Shown: piece by piece, positions 26,252 to 33,827 of the stretch
Position numbering within the stretch: position 1 is the stretch's first letter
Layout of the letters: each line of letters starts with the position of its first letter
Origin: Primorskyibacter aestuariivivens
GTDB taxonomy: Bacteria; Pseudomonadota; Alphaproteobacteria; Rhodobacterales; Rhodobacteraceae
Length of the DNA: 64,000 nucleotides
NCBI RefSeq assembly: GCF_028023675.1
Contig: NZ_JAQIOZ010000011.1
Coordinates: 62,001-126,000 of the forward strand
Direction of reading: 5' to 3'
Notes under the pieces: model-generated
What the model was told of the DNA's origin: nothing
The model's database searches: none
Seen by the model: only the letters and a program-made list of their open reading frames with translations
Program-made: the position numbers and the translations under genes

Positions 26252-26352
26252 AGCGTTTCCAGTTTTCATTGAAACAAGGCATCGCCAATGTCCCGAGAGC
26301 GCGGCAGGCGTGGCAGGGTATTGCCGATTCAACTTAAACTGGAAACGCTATA
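26249..26352. mobile_element. about 100-bp MITE-like palindromic element flanked by TA
   Basis: Imperfect terminal inverted repeats of about 23 bp (26251-26273 and 26328-26350; core AGCGTTTCCAGTTT and its complement) bound a 100-bp non-coding element. Both ends are flanked by TA (26249-26250 and 26351-26352), as expected for a TA-duplicating IS630/mariner-type mover. No coding capacity, so it would need a transposase supplied in trans. Confidence 0.65.
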
Positions 26353-26354
26353 GC

Positions 26355-26981
26355 ATGACCGATACTCCCGCACTGGAATTCTGGTTCGAGTTTGCCTCGA
26401 CCTACAGCTATCCCGCCGCCATGCGCGTCGAACGGCTCTGCCGCGAAGCTGGCGTGGCGCTGAACTGGAAACCCTTCCTGCTGGGACCGGTGTTCAAACG
26501 CTTTGGCATGTCGGATTCCCCTTTCAACCTTAATCAGGCCAAGGGGGCCTATATGTGGCGCGACATGGAGCGGATCTGTGCCGAACAGGGCCTGACCTTC
26601 CGCAAACCGTCCGCCTTTCCGCGCGGCTCGCTTCTTGCGGCGCGGGTGGTCTGCGCGCATCCCGATGCGCCCTGGCTGGGCGGGTTCGTCCGTGCGGTCT
26701 ATGACGCGAACTTTGCCCGCGACGCCGAGATCGGCACACCGCAGGTGGTGGCCGATTGCCTTGCCTCCTGCGGGGTCGACCCCGCCCCGGCCCTCGCCGC
26801 CGCCGACAGCGACCACGCCAAATCCGCCCTGCGCGCCCAGACCGATGCAGCACTGGACAAGGGCATTTTTGGCGCGCCGACCTGTATCGTCGGCGGCGAG
26901 CTTTTCTGGGGCAATGACCGACTCGATGCGGCGGTCATGCATGCCACGGGTGCTGGACAGGCCAGCACGGCTCGGCCATGA
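26355..26981 (+). CDS. DsbA-like / 2-hydroxychromene-2-carboxylate isomerase family protein
   Basis: A 208-residue thioredoxin-fold protein of the DsbA kappa-GST/HCCA isomerase family. The N-terminus LEFWFEFASTYSYPAAMRV carries the Ser/Thr-Tyr in place of a CxxC redox site, so it should act as a glutathione-dependent isomerase-type enzyme rather than an oxidant. The C-terminal GIFGAPTCIVGGELFWGNDRLD is diagnostic (cis-Pro after GAP). The start is ATG 26355, just after the MITE-like element; without the insertion only one base would have separated it from the aminotransferase stop. The natural substrate is unknown. Confidence 0.9.
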   Translation: MTDTPALEFWFEFASTYSYPAAMRVERLCREAGVALNWKPFLLGPVFKRFGMSDSPFNLNQAKGAYMWRDMERICAEQGLTFRKPSAFPRGSLLAARVVCAHPDAPWLGGFVRAVYDANFARDAEIGTPQVVADCLASCGVDPAPALAAADSDHAKSALRAQTDAALDKGIFGAPTCIVGGELFWGNDRLDAAVMHATGAGQASTARP

Positions 26982-27002
26982 TCATGGCGAAGGAGATCAC
27001 CC

Positions 27003-27458
27003 ATGCGTAAGTTTATGGTGGTGCTGGACGACAGCCGCGAATGTCTCAACGCCATGCGGTTCGCCGCCATGCGCGCCGCGAAAACCGGCGGTGGGGTCGA
27101 GATTTTGTCGGTGATCCCGCCGGACGAATTCAACCACTGGATCGGTGTGGGCGAAGTGATGCGCGAGGAAAGCCGCGAACGCATCCACGCCCATTTCGAG
27201 GTTTTCGCCAAATGGATGCGCGACAAACAAGGCGTCGATCCGGAACTGGTGATCCGCGAAGGCGAGCCGGTCGAAGAGATCATCGCGCAGGTGCACGACG
27301 ATCCCGAGGTCGGCGTGCTTGTTTTGGGCGCTGGCACCGGCAAGAAAGGCCCCGGCCCGCTGGTCACGCAACTGACCAAGAACTCCGGCTCCCTGCCGAT
27401 CCCGATCACGATCGTGCCGGGGGACATGACCAAGGAGCGGCTGGAAGCGATCACCTGA
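27003..27458 (+). CDS. universal stress protein (UspA domain)
   Basis: A 151-residue single Usp domain: KFMVVLDDSRECLNAMRFA at the start, and the ATP-binding-type loop LVLGAGTGKKGPGPLV, a variant of G-x2-G-x9-G-S/T. UspA-family proteins are induced by stress and stasis, and some bind ATP. It follows the HCCA isomerase by 21 bases and may be co-transcribed. Nothing shows a specific role. A pair of hairpins lies downstream. Confidence 0.87.
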   Translation: MRKFMVVLDDSRECLNAMRFAAMRAAKTGGGVEILSVIPPDEFNHWIGVGEVMREESRERIHAHFEVFAKWMRDKQGVDPELVIREGEPVEEIIAQVHDDPEVGVLVLGAGTGKKGPGPLVTQLTKNSGSLPIPITIVPGDMTKERLEAIT

Positions 27459-27535
27459 CCCCCCAGCCGATTTTTTTGCAAAGCCGTGATCACCGGCCGC
27501 CCCCAAGGACTGTGGGTGCCGCTCATAATCCGTCT

Positions 27536-27596
27536 CGTGCTTCTTTGGCTCAAAAATATCCCGGGGGAGTCGCGCAGCGACGGGGGCAGAGCCCCC
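27536..27596. repeat. dispersed intergenic repeat with two adjacent hairpins
   Basis: GTCGC-GCA-GCGAC (27569-27581) and GGGGGC-AGA-GCCCCC (27582-27596) follow an A/T-rich lead (CAAAAATATCCCGGGGGAG). The lead resembles repeat family A (CTTC...AAATA...TCCCG...GGAG). Placed after uspA it could terminate transcription, though no T-run follows. Confidence 0.6.
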
Positions 27597-27627
27597 AAAT
27601 GCCCTGCCCGACACGGGGCACAACAAC

Positions 27628-27674
27628 TTAGAACCATTCCAAACGTTGACATTCGCGCCCCTCAGGCTCATATC
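27628..27674 (+). promoter_or_regulatory. candidate nfu promoter with ICE-like (Irr) site
   Basis: TTGACA (27646-27651), 17 bases, CATATC (27669-27674) forms a good promoter. Just upstream CTTAGAACCATTCCAAA (27627-27643) matches 12 of 14 defined bases of the Irr iron-control element TTTAGAA-N3-TTCTAAA. Regulation by iron/haem status through Irr is inferred. Confidence 0.5.
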
Positions 27675-27701
27675 TGAGCAAAGCGATAAGGAACCTCACA
27701 G

Positions 27702-28265
27702 ATGTTCATTCAGACCGAGTCGACCCCGAACCCCGCCACGCTGAAATTCCTGCCCGGCCAGACCGTGATGGAGACCGGCACCGCCGATTTCCCCTCGTCC
27801 GAAGGCGCGTCCGCCTCCCCGCTGGCGCAGCGCATCTTTGCGGTGGACGGCGTGACAGGCGTTTTCTTTGGCAATGATTTCGTCACCGTGACCAAGGCTG
27901 AGAGCGCTGAATGGGATCATCTGAAACCGTCGATCCTTGGCGCGATCATGGAGCATTTCCAATCCGGCCAACCGGTCATGGCAGGCGAGGCCACGGCCCC
28001 CTCCGGTCATAATGAGCATTCCGGCGAAGACAGCGAGATCGTCGGCCAGATCAAGGAACTTCTCGACAGCCGCGTGCGCCCCGCCGTGGCACAGGATGGC
28101 GGTGACATCACCTTCCACGGCTTTGATCGCGGCGTGGTCTACCTGCATATGCAAGGGGCCTGCGCGGGCTGCCCGTCCTCCACCGTGACGCTCAAGATGG
28201 GCATCGAGAACCTGCTGCGCCACTACATCCCCGAAGTGACCGAGGTACGCCCGGTCGCCGTCTGA
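27702..28265 (+). CDS. NfuA/NifU-like iron-sulfur scaffold protein
   Basis: A 187-residue two-domain Fe-S carrier. The N-terminal Nfu domain begins MFIQTESTPNPATLKFLPG (about 1-90); the C-terminal NifU domain (about 110-185) holds the cluster-binding CxxC as GACAGCPSSTVTLK. It receives and delivers 4Fe-4S clusters to apoproteins. An AAGGAA ribosome site precedes the ATG. The upstream promoter region carries an Irr-like element, which would fit control by iron supply. tsaB and rimI follow, the first after 17 bases. Confidence 0.95.
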   Translation: MFIQTESTPNPATLKFLPGQTVMETGTADFPSSEGASASPLAQRIFAVDGVTGVFFGNDFVTVTKAESAEWDHLKPSILGAIMEHFQSGQPVMAGEATAPSGHNEHSGEDSEIVGQIKELLDSRVRPAVAQDGGDITFHGFDRGVVYLHMQGACAGCPSSTVTLKMGIENLLRHYIPEVTEVRPVAV

Positions 28266-28282
28266 TCCATGCCGACACCGGC

Positions 28283-28918
28283 ATGACATCCGATCCGATC
28301 ATACTCGGGTTCGACACGTCGGGCCCCTATTGTGCGGCGGCCCTGATCAAGGGGCCGCTGATCATCTCCAATCGGCATGATGACATGGCGCGCGGTCAGG
28401 CAGAACACCTTTTTCCCATGCTGGAAGAGATGCTGTTGTCGTCAGGCTCTCGCTGGCAGGACCTGAGCGCGATTGGCGTCGGCATCGGGCCCGGCAACTT
28501 TACCGGTATCCGTATTTCCGTGGCGGCGGCGCGGGGGCTATCGCTGTCGCTGGGCATCCCGGCAGTCGGGGTCACGGCATTTGACGCGGCCAGCCTGGGT
28601 GTCGAGCGCCCGGTTACTGCCGTGGTCGATGCGCGGCGCGACCGGGTCTATGCCCGCGACTATCCCGGTGAGGCACCGGTTCTCGTGACGCTGGACGATC
28701 TGCGGGCGGCCCATGTCACCGGCCCGGCGGCAGAGATCGCCGCGCAGCATTGCGGTGCCGATATACGGCAGAGCCCCTACCCTGTGGCCGAGGCCATTGC
28801 ACGGGTCGCGCGGCAGCGCTTCCCGGAAACCTCCGATCCACCCGCCCCGCTCTATATCCGCCCGGCTGACGCGGCACCTGCGCGTGACCTGCCGCCGGTC
28901 ATCCTCGATGACGCCTGA
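28283..28918 (+). CDS. tsaB: tRNA threonylcarbamoyladenosine synthesis protein TsaB
   Basis: Partner of TsaD and TsaE in making t6A37 in ANN-decoding tRNAs. The 211-residue ASKHA-fold protein starts with ILGFDTSGPYCAAAL and contains the diagnostic GVGIGPGNFTGIRISVAAARGL. It lacks the metal-binding His pair of TsaD, as expected. It overlaps rimI by 11 bases, an arrangement widely seen, and lies 17 bases after nfu. tsaD and tsaE are not in this window. Confidence 0.95.
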   Translation: MTSDPIILGFDTSGPYCAAALIKGPLIISNRHDDMARGQAEHLFPMLEEMLLSSGSRWQDLSAIGVGIGPGNFTGIRISVAAARGLSLSLGIPAVGVTAFDAASLGVERPVTAVVDARRDRVYARDYPGEAPVLVTLDDLRAAHVTGPAAEIAAQHCGADIRQSPYPVAEAIARVARQRFPETSDPPAPLYIRPADAAPARDLPPVILDDA

Positions 28919-29315
28919 GGCGCTGGCCGGTCTGCATGGCCGTGTCTTTGAGCGCGGCTGGAGCGCCGCAGATTTCGCCGCTTATCGCGACGACCCGGCC
29001 TGTGTGCTGATTGCACGGCCCGAAGGGTTCGCGCTGGCCCGGGTGACGCTGGATGAGGCCGAAATACTGACCATTGCCACCGCCCCGGAGCAGCGGCGCA
29101 AGGGCATTGCACGCCTGCTTCTCGCCGATCTTCTGGACCGGGTCAGCACGCGCGGTGCCCGCCACATCTTTCTCGAAGTCGCCGCCGACAACGCCCCGGC
29201 ACGGGCGCTCTACGACGCTGCAGGTTTCAAGCAGATCGCTGTACGCAAGGGCTACTACCCGCGCCATGATGGTCCGCCAGCAGACGCGCTTGTCCTCCGC
29301 AAACCCCTGCCGTGA
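28908..29315 (+). CDS. rimI: ribosomal protein S18-alanine N-acetyltransferase-like GNAT
   Basis: A 135-residue GNAT acetyltransferase. The acetyl-CoA loop is TIATAPEQRRKGIARLLLADLL (R/Q-x-x-G-x-A), followed by FLEVAADNAPARALYDAAGF and a C-terminal KGYYPRHDGPPADALVLRK, the typical RimI ending. RimI acetylates the N-terminal alanine of S18 in E. coli, though bacterial homologues can act more widely. It overlaps tsaB by 11 bases, so the two are co-translated. Confidence 0.92.
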   Translation: MTPEALAGLHGRVFERGWSAADFAAYRDDPACVLIARPEGFALARVTLDEAEILTIATAPEQRRKGIARLLLADLLDRVSTRGARHIFLEVAADNAPARALYDAAGFKQIAVRKGYYPRHDGPPADALVLRKPLP

Positions 29316-29411
29316 CAGTGTTTCCGCAAGGGAAGCGGGCAAGAATCGGTTGACCCTTTCGGTGCAACACGGCCTTAATTGTGCATGATCCGGACCAACC
29401 GGGCCAATCCA

Positions 29412-29434
29412 TGAACGCGCAGGGCAAAACCTGC
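29412..29434 (+). other. leader hairpin upstream of the BMP-family gene
   Basis: GCGCAGG-GCAAAA-CCTGCGC forms a stable stem 25 bases ahead of the ATG of the substrate-binding protein. A candidate promoter (TTGACC near 29375) lies upstream. It may be an mRNA leader structure; I see no known riboswitch pattern. Confidence 0.4.
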
Positions 29435-29457
29435 GCGGCAATCAACGGGAGCACTTC

Positions 29458-30459
29458 ATGTCCTTCATGCATAAAATTCTTGCCACCTCTGCGGCGCTGG
29501 CTCTGTCCGCAGGCGCGGCGCTGGCCGAACCGGCGCTGATCTATGATCTGGGCGGCAAGTTCGACAAATCCTTTAACGAAGCGGCCTTTAACGGCGCCGA
29601 GAAATTCGCCGCAGAGGGCGGCAGCTACCGCGATATCGAACTGCAATCCGAGGCCCAGCGCGAACAGGCCCTGCGCCGCTTTGCCGAAGCAGGTTTCAAC
29701 CCGGTGATCACCACCGGCTTTTCCATCGCCTCGATCCTGGGTGAAGTGGCCAAGGATTACCCCGACACCAAATTCGTGAACATCGACGGCTGGCTGCCCG
29801 AAGTGCCGCCGAATGTGCAGCTGATCGGCTTTCAGGAACATCAGGGCTCCTATCTCGTGGGAATGATGGCGGCTATGGCGTCTGAATCGAACACCATCGG
29901 TTTCATCGGCGGCATGGATATCCCGCTGATCCGTCACTTTGCCTGCGGCTATGCGCAGGGCGCCAAGGCGGTGAACCCCGATATCGAGATCATCGCCAAC
30001 ATGACCGGCACCACGCCCGCGGCATGGAATGACCCGGTGAAAGGCTCCGAGCTGACCAAAGCGCAAATCTCCCAGGGCGCGGATGTGATCTATGCCGCGG
30101 CGGGCGGCACCGGTGTGGGCGTGCTGCAAACGGCGGCGGATGAGGGCATCCTGTCCATCGGCGTGGACAGCAACCAGAACCACCTGCACCCGGGCAAGGT
30201 CCTGACCTCGATGCTCAAGCGCGTGGATGTGGCTGTCTACAACTCGATGAAGGCGGGCACCGATCTGGAAACCGGCGGCTTCACCACGCTGGGTCTGGCG
30301 GAAAATGGCGTAGGCTATGCGCTGGACGACAACAACGCGCCGCTGGTCTCGGACGAGATGAAGGCCGCCGTGGATACCGCGCGCGAACAGATCATCAACG
30401 GTGAGCTGAACGTGGTGGCCTACTATGAGAACGACAGCTGCCCGGCGCTGAACTTCTGA
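29458..30459 (+). CDS. BMP-family ABC transporter substrate-binding protein
   Basis: A 333-residue periplasmic binding protein (signal peptide about 1-23, ending ALA) of the basic membrane protein/Med family. Family blocks include DLGGKFDKSFNEAAFNGAEKF, NIDGWLPEVPPNVQLIGFQEHQGSYLVGMMA, GFIGGMDIPLIRHFACGYAQGA and a C-terminal GVDSNQNHLHPGKVLTSMLKR. Related BMP proteins bind nucleosides or purines, so this is probably the receptor for the importer encoded just downstream. A hairpin and a foreign-looking lipoprotein gene separate it from the ATPase gene. Ligand specificity is not proven. Confidence 0.92.
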   Translation: MSFMHKILATSAALALSAGAALAEPALIYDLGGKFDKSFNEAAFNGAEKFAAEGGSYRDIELQSEAQREQALRRFAEAGFNPVITTGFSIASILGEVAKDYPDTKFVNIDGWLPEVPPNVQLIGFQEHQGSYLVGMMAAMASESNTIGFIGGMDIPLIRHFACGYAQGAKAVNPDIEIIANMTGTTPAAWNDPVKGSELTKAQISQGADVIYAAAGGTGVGVLQTAADEGILSIGVDSNQNHLHPGKVLTSMLKRVDVAVYNSMKAGTDLETGGFTTLGLAENGVGYALDDNNAPLVSDEMKAAVDTAREQIINGELNVVAYYENDSCPALNF

Positions 30460-30482
30460 TCGCCAAATCCAAAATCTAGGAG

Positions 30483-30504
30483 GTGGTGACCTAACGGTCG
30501 CCAC
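30483..30504 (+). terminator. hairpin after the BMP gene (possible attenuator)
   Basis: A 9-bp stem with one G-U pair (30483-30491 with 30496-30504, loop TAAC) follows the binding-protein gene by 23 bases. Such hairpins often stabilise the upstream mRNA or partly terminate it, giving excess binding protein over ATPase and permeases. There is no T-run. Confidence 0.55.
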
Positions 30505-30525
30505 ACTCAATTCAGAAAGTTCACT

Positions 30526-30996
30526 ATGCGCACTGCAATTTCGATCACTCTCCTTGCAATTCTGGGAGCGTGTGTTCCAGTCGATTTATGGTACCGTGAA
30601 GGCGCCTCGATTGCGACGCTGAATGAAGACTTAACAAACTGTAGGATTCGCGGCGTCCAATCGGTACCGGTGAACCAACAAATTAGAACCACACCAGTCT
30701 ACACCACGCCTGCTCAAACGAACTGCTATTCAGTTGGTTATTCGGTTCAGTGCTACACTACCGGAGGTCAAGTATACGGTGGCAACACCTACTCCTACGA
30801 CGCCAACTCGGAGCTAAGAAATGAACTTGTTTCACAGTGCATGAGCAAAAGAGGTTACCAACTGATTTCGTTGCCAAAATGCACTGAACAGCAATCGGCA
30901 AGCAAATCGATAGTTAACAGCAAACTTCCGAAAATTGGCCCGAATGCCTGTGCCGCGGAAACTTCAAAGGGCCATTGGGCAATCATTAATCCTTAG
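30526..30996 (+). CDS. uncharacterised low-G+C lipoprotein inserted in the ABC operon
   Basis: I do not recognise the family. The 156-residue product starts with a short lipoprotein signal (LAILGAC, Cys16) and continues with a Tyr/Thr/Ser-rich middle (about 60-95) and several cysteines (about 39, 67, 75, 105, 118, 142). Counting 30541-30960 gives about 48% G+C against about 65% in the flanking transporter genes, and codon use is A/T-rich. It lies exactly between the binding-protein and ATPase genes with no ABC role evident. This suggests a recently acquired gene carried in the operon. It may be expressed from the operon promoter. Confidence 0.75.
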   Translation: MRTAISITLLAILGACVPVDLWYREGASIATLNEDLTNCRIRGVQSVPVNQQIRTTPVYTTPAQTNCYSVGYSVQCYTTGGQVYGGNTYSYDANSELRNELVSQCMSKRGYQLISLPKCTEQQSASKSIVNSKLPKIGPNACAAETSKGHWAIINP

Positions 30997-31029
30997 AGGT
31001 TCCCAAATTGGGGAAAGGAACACGCGCAA

Positions 31030-32643
31030 ATGGCGAGAACGGGAGCAGTTTCAGCAGCCATCGAACTCAAGGGCATATCCAAGGCCTTTGGCCCGGTGCA
31101 GGCCAACAAGGATATCTCGATCCGTGTGATTCCCGGTACGATCCATGGCATCATCGGAGAAAACGGCGCGGGGAAATCGACGCTGATGTCGATCCTTTAT
31201 GGGTTTTACAAGGCGGACAAGGGCGAGATTTTCATTCAGGGGCACAAGACACAAATCCCCGACAGTCAGGCGGCGATTGCCGCTGGCATCGGCATGGTGT
31301 TCCAGCATTTCAAGCTGGTGCCAAATTTCACGGTGCTGGAAAACGTCATTCTGGGGGCCGAGGATGGCGCGCTTCTCAAACCCTCCATTGCCAAGGCGCG
31401 CAAGGCGCTGACCGATCTGGCCGAGGAATATGAGTTGAAGATCGACCCCGACGCGGTGGTCGAGACGCTGAGCGTAGGCCACCAGCAGCGGGTCGAGATC
31501 CTCAAAGCGCTCTATCGTCAGGCCGATATTCTCATTCTGGACGAGCCCACCGGCGTGCTGACCCCGGCCGAAGCCGATCAGTTGTTCCGTATCCTCAACC
31601 GGCTGCGAGAAGAGGGCAAGACGATCATCCTGATCACCCACAAACTGCGCGAGATCATGGATATCACCGACACGGTGAGCGTGATGCGGCGCGGCGAGAT
31701 GACCGCCACGGTCAAAACCTCCGAGACCAGCCCCGACCAGCTCGCTGAACTCATGGTGGGCCGCAAGGTGCTCTTGCGCGTGGACAAGCAGCCCGCTCAA
31801 CCCGGCGCACCCGTGCTGAAAATCCACGACCTGCGCGTGGTGGACAAGGACGGGGTCGAGCGCGTCAAGGGCATCGACCTTGAGGTGCGGGCCGGTGAAA
31901 TCCTTGGCATTGCCGGGGTGGCGGGCAATGGGCAGTCGGAACTGCTTGAGGTTTTGGGCGGATTCCGCGCCGCCACCGGCACGATCGAAATGAACGGCCA
32001 GCCCATTGACCTGACCGGCAAGCACTCCGATGGACAGTCGCGACGCGCGCGCGGCATTGCCCACGTCCCCGAGGACCGGCAGCGCGAGGGGCTGATCATG
32101 GATTTCCACGCCTGGGAAAACGTGGCCTTTGGCTATCACCACGATCCCGCGTACCAATCCGGCCCGCTGATGAACAATGCGGCGATCAAAGCCGATACCG
32201 AGCGCAAGATGGAGAAATTCGACGTCCGCCCGCCCAACCCGATGCTGACGGCCAAGAATTTCTCGGGCGGGAACCAGCAAAAGATCGTCGTGGCGCGCGA
32301 GATCGAGCGTAACCCGGATCTGCTTTTGGTGGGCCAACCGACGCGCGGCGTGGATATCGGCGCCATCGAATTCATCCACCAACAGATCGTTTCCCTGCGT
32401 GATGCAGGAAAAGCGGTGCTGCTGGTCTCGGTGGAACTGGACGAGATCCTGTCGCTTTCCGACCGGGTGGCCGTGATGTTTGACGGGCATGTGATGGGCG
32501 AACGCGACCCGAAACAGACCGATGAGAAAGAATTGGGCCTGCTTATGGCCGGGATCACCGAGATGCCGGACAAACCGATCATCGAAGCGGTGGAAGAGCA
32601 GTTGAAAGCCAAGCAAGCACGGGAGGCGGCGCAACATGGCTGA
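31030..32643 (+). CDS. nucleoside-type ABC importer ATPase with two ABC domains
   Basis: A 537-residue fused ATPase in the RbsA/YufO layout. Domain 1: Walker A GENGAGKST at 43-51, signature LSVGHQQR near 150, Walker B ILILDEPT near 165. Domain 2: GVAGNGQSE near 295, FSGGNQQK near 410, and LLLVGQPTRGVD near 430. The second Walker B has Gly-Gln where Asp-Glu is expected, the usual degenerate site in this family. It energises uptake through the two permeases downstream. Neighbouring BMP protein and permease types point to nucleosides or purine-like solutes. Confidence 0.94.
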   Translation: MARTGAVSAAIELKGISKAFGPVQANKDISIRVIPGTIHGIIGENGAGKSTLMSILYGFYKADKGEIFIQGHKTQIPDSQAAIAAGIGMVFQHFKLVPNFTVLENVILGAEDGALLKPSIAKARKALTDLAEEYELKIDPDAVVETLSVGHQQRVEILKALYRQADILILDEPTGVLTPAEADQLFRILNRLREEGKTIILITHKLREIMDITDTVSVMRRGEMTATVKTSETSPDQLAELMVGRKVLLRVDKQPAQPGAPVLKIHDLRVVDKDGVERVKGIDLEVRAGEILGIAGVAGNGQSELLEVLGGFRAATGTIEMNGQPIDLTGKHSDGQSRRARGIAHVPEDRQREGLIMDFHAWENVAFGYHHDPAYQSGPLMNNAAIKADTERKMEKFDVRPPNPMLTAKNFSGGNQQKIVVAREIERNPDLLLVGQPTRGVDIGAIEFIHQQIVSLRDAGKAVLLVSVELDEILSLSDRVAVMFDGHVMGERDPKQTDEKELGLLMAGITEMPDKPIIEAVEEQLKAKQAREAAQHG

Positions 32644-32659
32644 CCGGGGAACGAACCTA

Positions 32660-32706
32660 CCGTTTTCTTTAAAAGAAAACGGACCGAAATCTTTTGAAGA
32701 TTTCGG
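32660..32706. repeat. tandem hairpins inside the ABC operon (repeat family C copy 2)
   Basis: CCGTTTTCTTT pairs with AAAGAAAACGG (32660-32682), and CCGAAATCTT pairs with AAGATTTCGG across TTG (32684-32706). This matches the two-hairpin layout at 23678-23745, including GGACCGAA..TCTTT. Lying between ATPase and permease genes, it cannot be a full terminator unless another promoter exists downstream. Confidence 0.7.
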
Positions 32707-32729
32707 CACCCCAAGCGGAGCACTGACCG

Positions 32730-33824
32730 ATGGATAGAATGCCCGCATGGGCCGACGCGGTCCTTGTTCCTCTGTTCTCGCTGGTGCTGGCCGCAATCCT
32801 GTCGGCGCTGGTGATCATCGGCATAGGCGAAGACCCGGTGGCCGCCTTCAAACTCATGGTCGATGGCGCGCTGATGCGCTCGTCCGGTTGGGGCTATACG
32901 CTCTATTACGCCACCAATTTCATCTTTACCGGGCTGGCCGTGGCCGTGGCCTTTCATGCGCGCATGTTCAATATCGGCGGCGAAGGTCAGGCGATGATCG
33001 GTGGGCTGGGGGTGGCCTTGGTCTGTCTCTACCTCCCATGGCCGCATTGGACGCTGGCGCTTCTGGGCTCGGCGGCGGGGGCGGCTTTGTTCGGGGCGCT
33101 CTGGGCGCTGATCCCGGCCTATCTGCAGGCCAAACGCGGCTCTCACATCGTGATCACCACGATCATGTTCAATTTCATCGCGGCAGCGCTGCTGAACTAT
33201 ATCCTCGTCAACCTGCTGCGCCCGCCCGGGGCGATGGACCCCGCCTCGGCCAATTTCCCCGAGGCAACCCACCTGCCCACCTTCCGCGACATGTTCTCGA
33301 CCGCCGACACGATCCTGTTCCGCGGCGCGCCCGCCAATGTGACCTTTTTCATCGCGGTGCTGGCCTGTGTGTTGGTCTGGCTGCTCATGTGGCGCACGCG
33401 GCTGGGGTACGAGATTCGCGCTTTTGGCCACTCTGAAAGTGCCGCGAAATACGCGGGCATTGCCCCGGTGCGCATCACCGTTGTCGCCATGCTGATCTCG
33501 GGCGCTCTGGCCGGGCTGATGGCGCTCAACACCACCCAGGGCGAAAGCGAGCGGCTGATCCTGAACGCCACCGAGGGCGCGGGATTTATCGGCATCGCCG
33601 TGGCGCTGATGGGGCGGTCGCATCCGGTGGGGGTGTTCCTCGCCGCGATCCTGTTCGGGTTCCTCTATCAGGGCGGTGCAGAACTGGCGCTGTGGACAAA
33701 TATCCCGCGCGAATTGATTGTCGTCATTCAGGCGCTGGTGATCCTTTTCACCGGGGCGCTGGACAATATGGTGCGCATGCCGCTGGAACGGTTGTTCCTG
33801 GCGTTCCGGCGCAAGGAGGGCTGA
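32730..33824 (+). CDS. ABC transporter permease, nucleoside-type (subunit 1)
   Basis: A 364-residue inner-membrane permease of the branched-chain/nucleoside superfamily (YufP-like). About 9-10 hydrophobic segments are present; the family motif IRAFGHSESAAKYAGIAPVR and GFIGIAVALMGRSHPVGVF are characteristic. It forms a heterodimer with the next gene product. It starts 86 bases after the ATPase gene, the gap being filled by a tandem hairpin repeat, and ends 3 bases before the second permease. Confidence 0.93.
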   Translation: MDRMPAWADAVLVPLFSLVLAAILSALVIIGIGEDPVAAFKLMVDGALMRSSGWGYTLYYATNFIFTGLAVAVAFHARMFNIGGEGQAMIGGLGVALVCLYLPWPHWTLALLGSAAGAALFGALWALIPAYLQAKRGSHIVITTIMFNFIAAALLNYILVNLLRPPGAMDPASANFPEATHLPTFRDMFSTADTILFRGAPANVTFFIAVLACVLVWLLMWRTRLGYEIRAFGHSESAAKYAGIAPVRITVVAMLISGALAGLMALNTTQGESERLILNATEGAGFIGIAVALMGRSHPVGVFLAAILFGFLYQGGAELALWTNIPRELIVVIQALVILFTGALDNMVRMPLERLFLAFRRKEG

Positions 33825-33827
33825 GCC

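Noticed and set aside
29412-29434. Purine riboswitch upstream of the BMP-type binding protein
   Set aside because: Only a single hairpin is visible; the three-way junction and conserved loops of purine riboswitches are missing.
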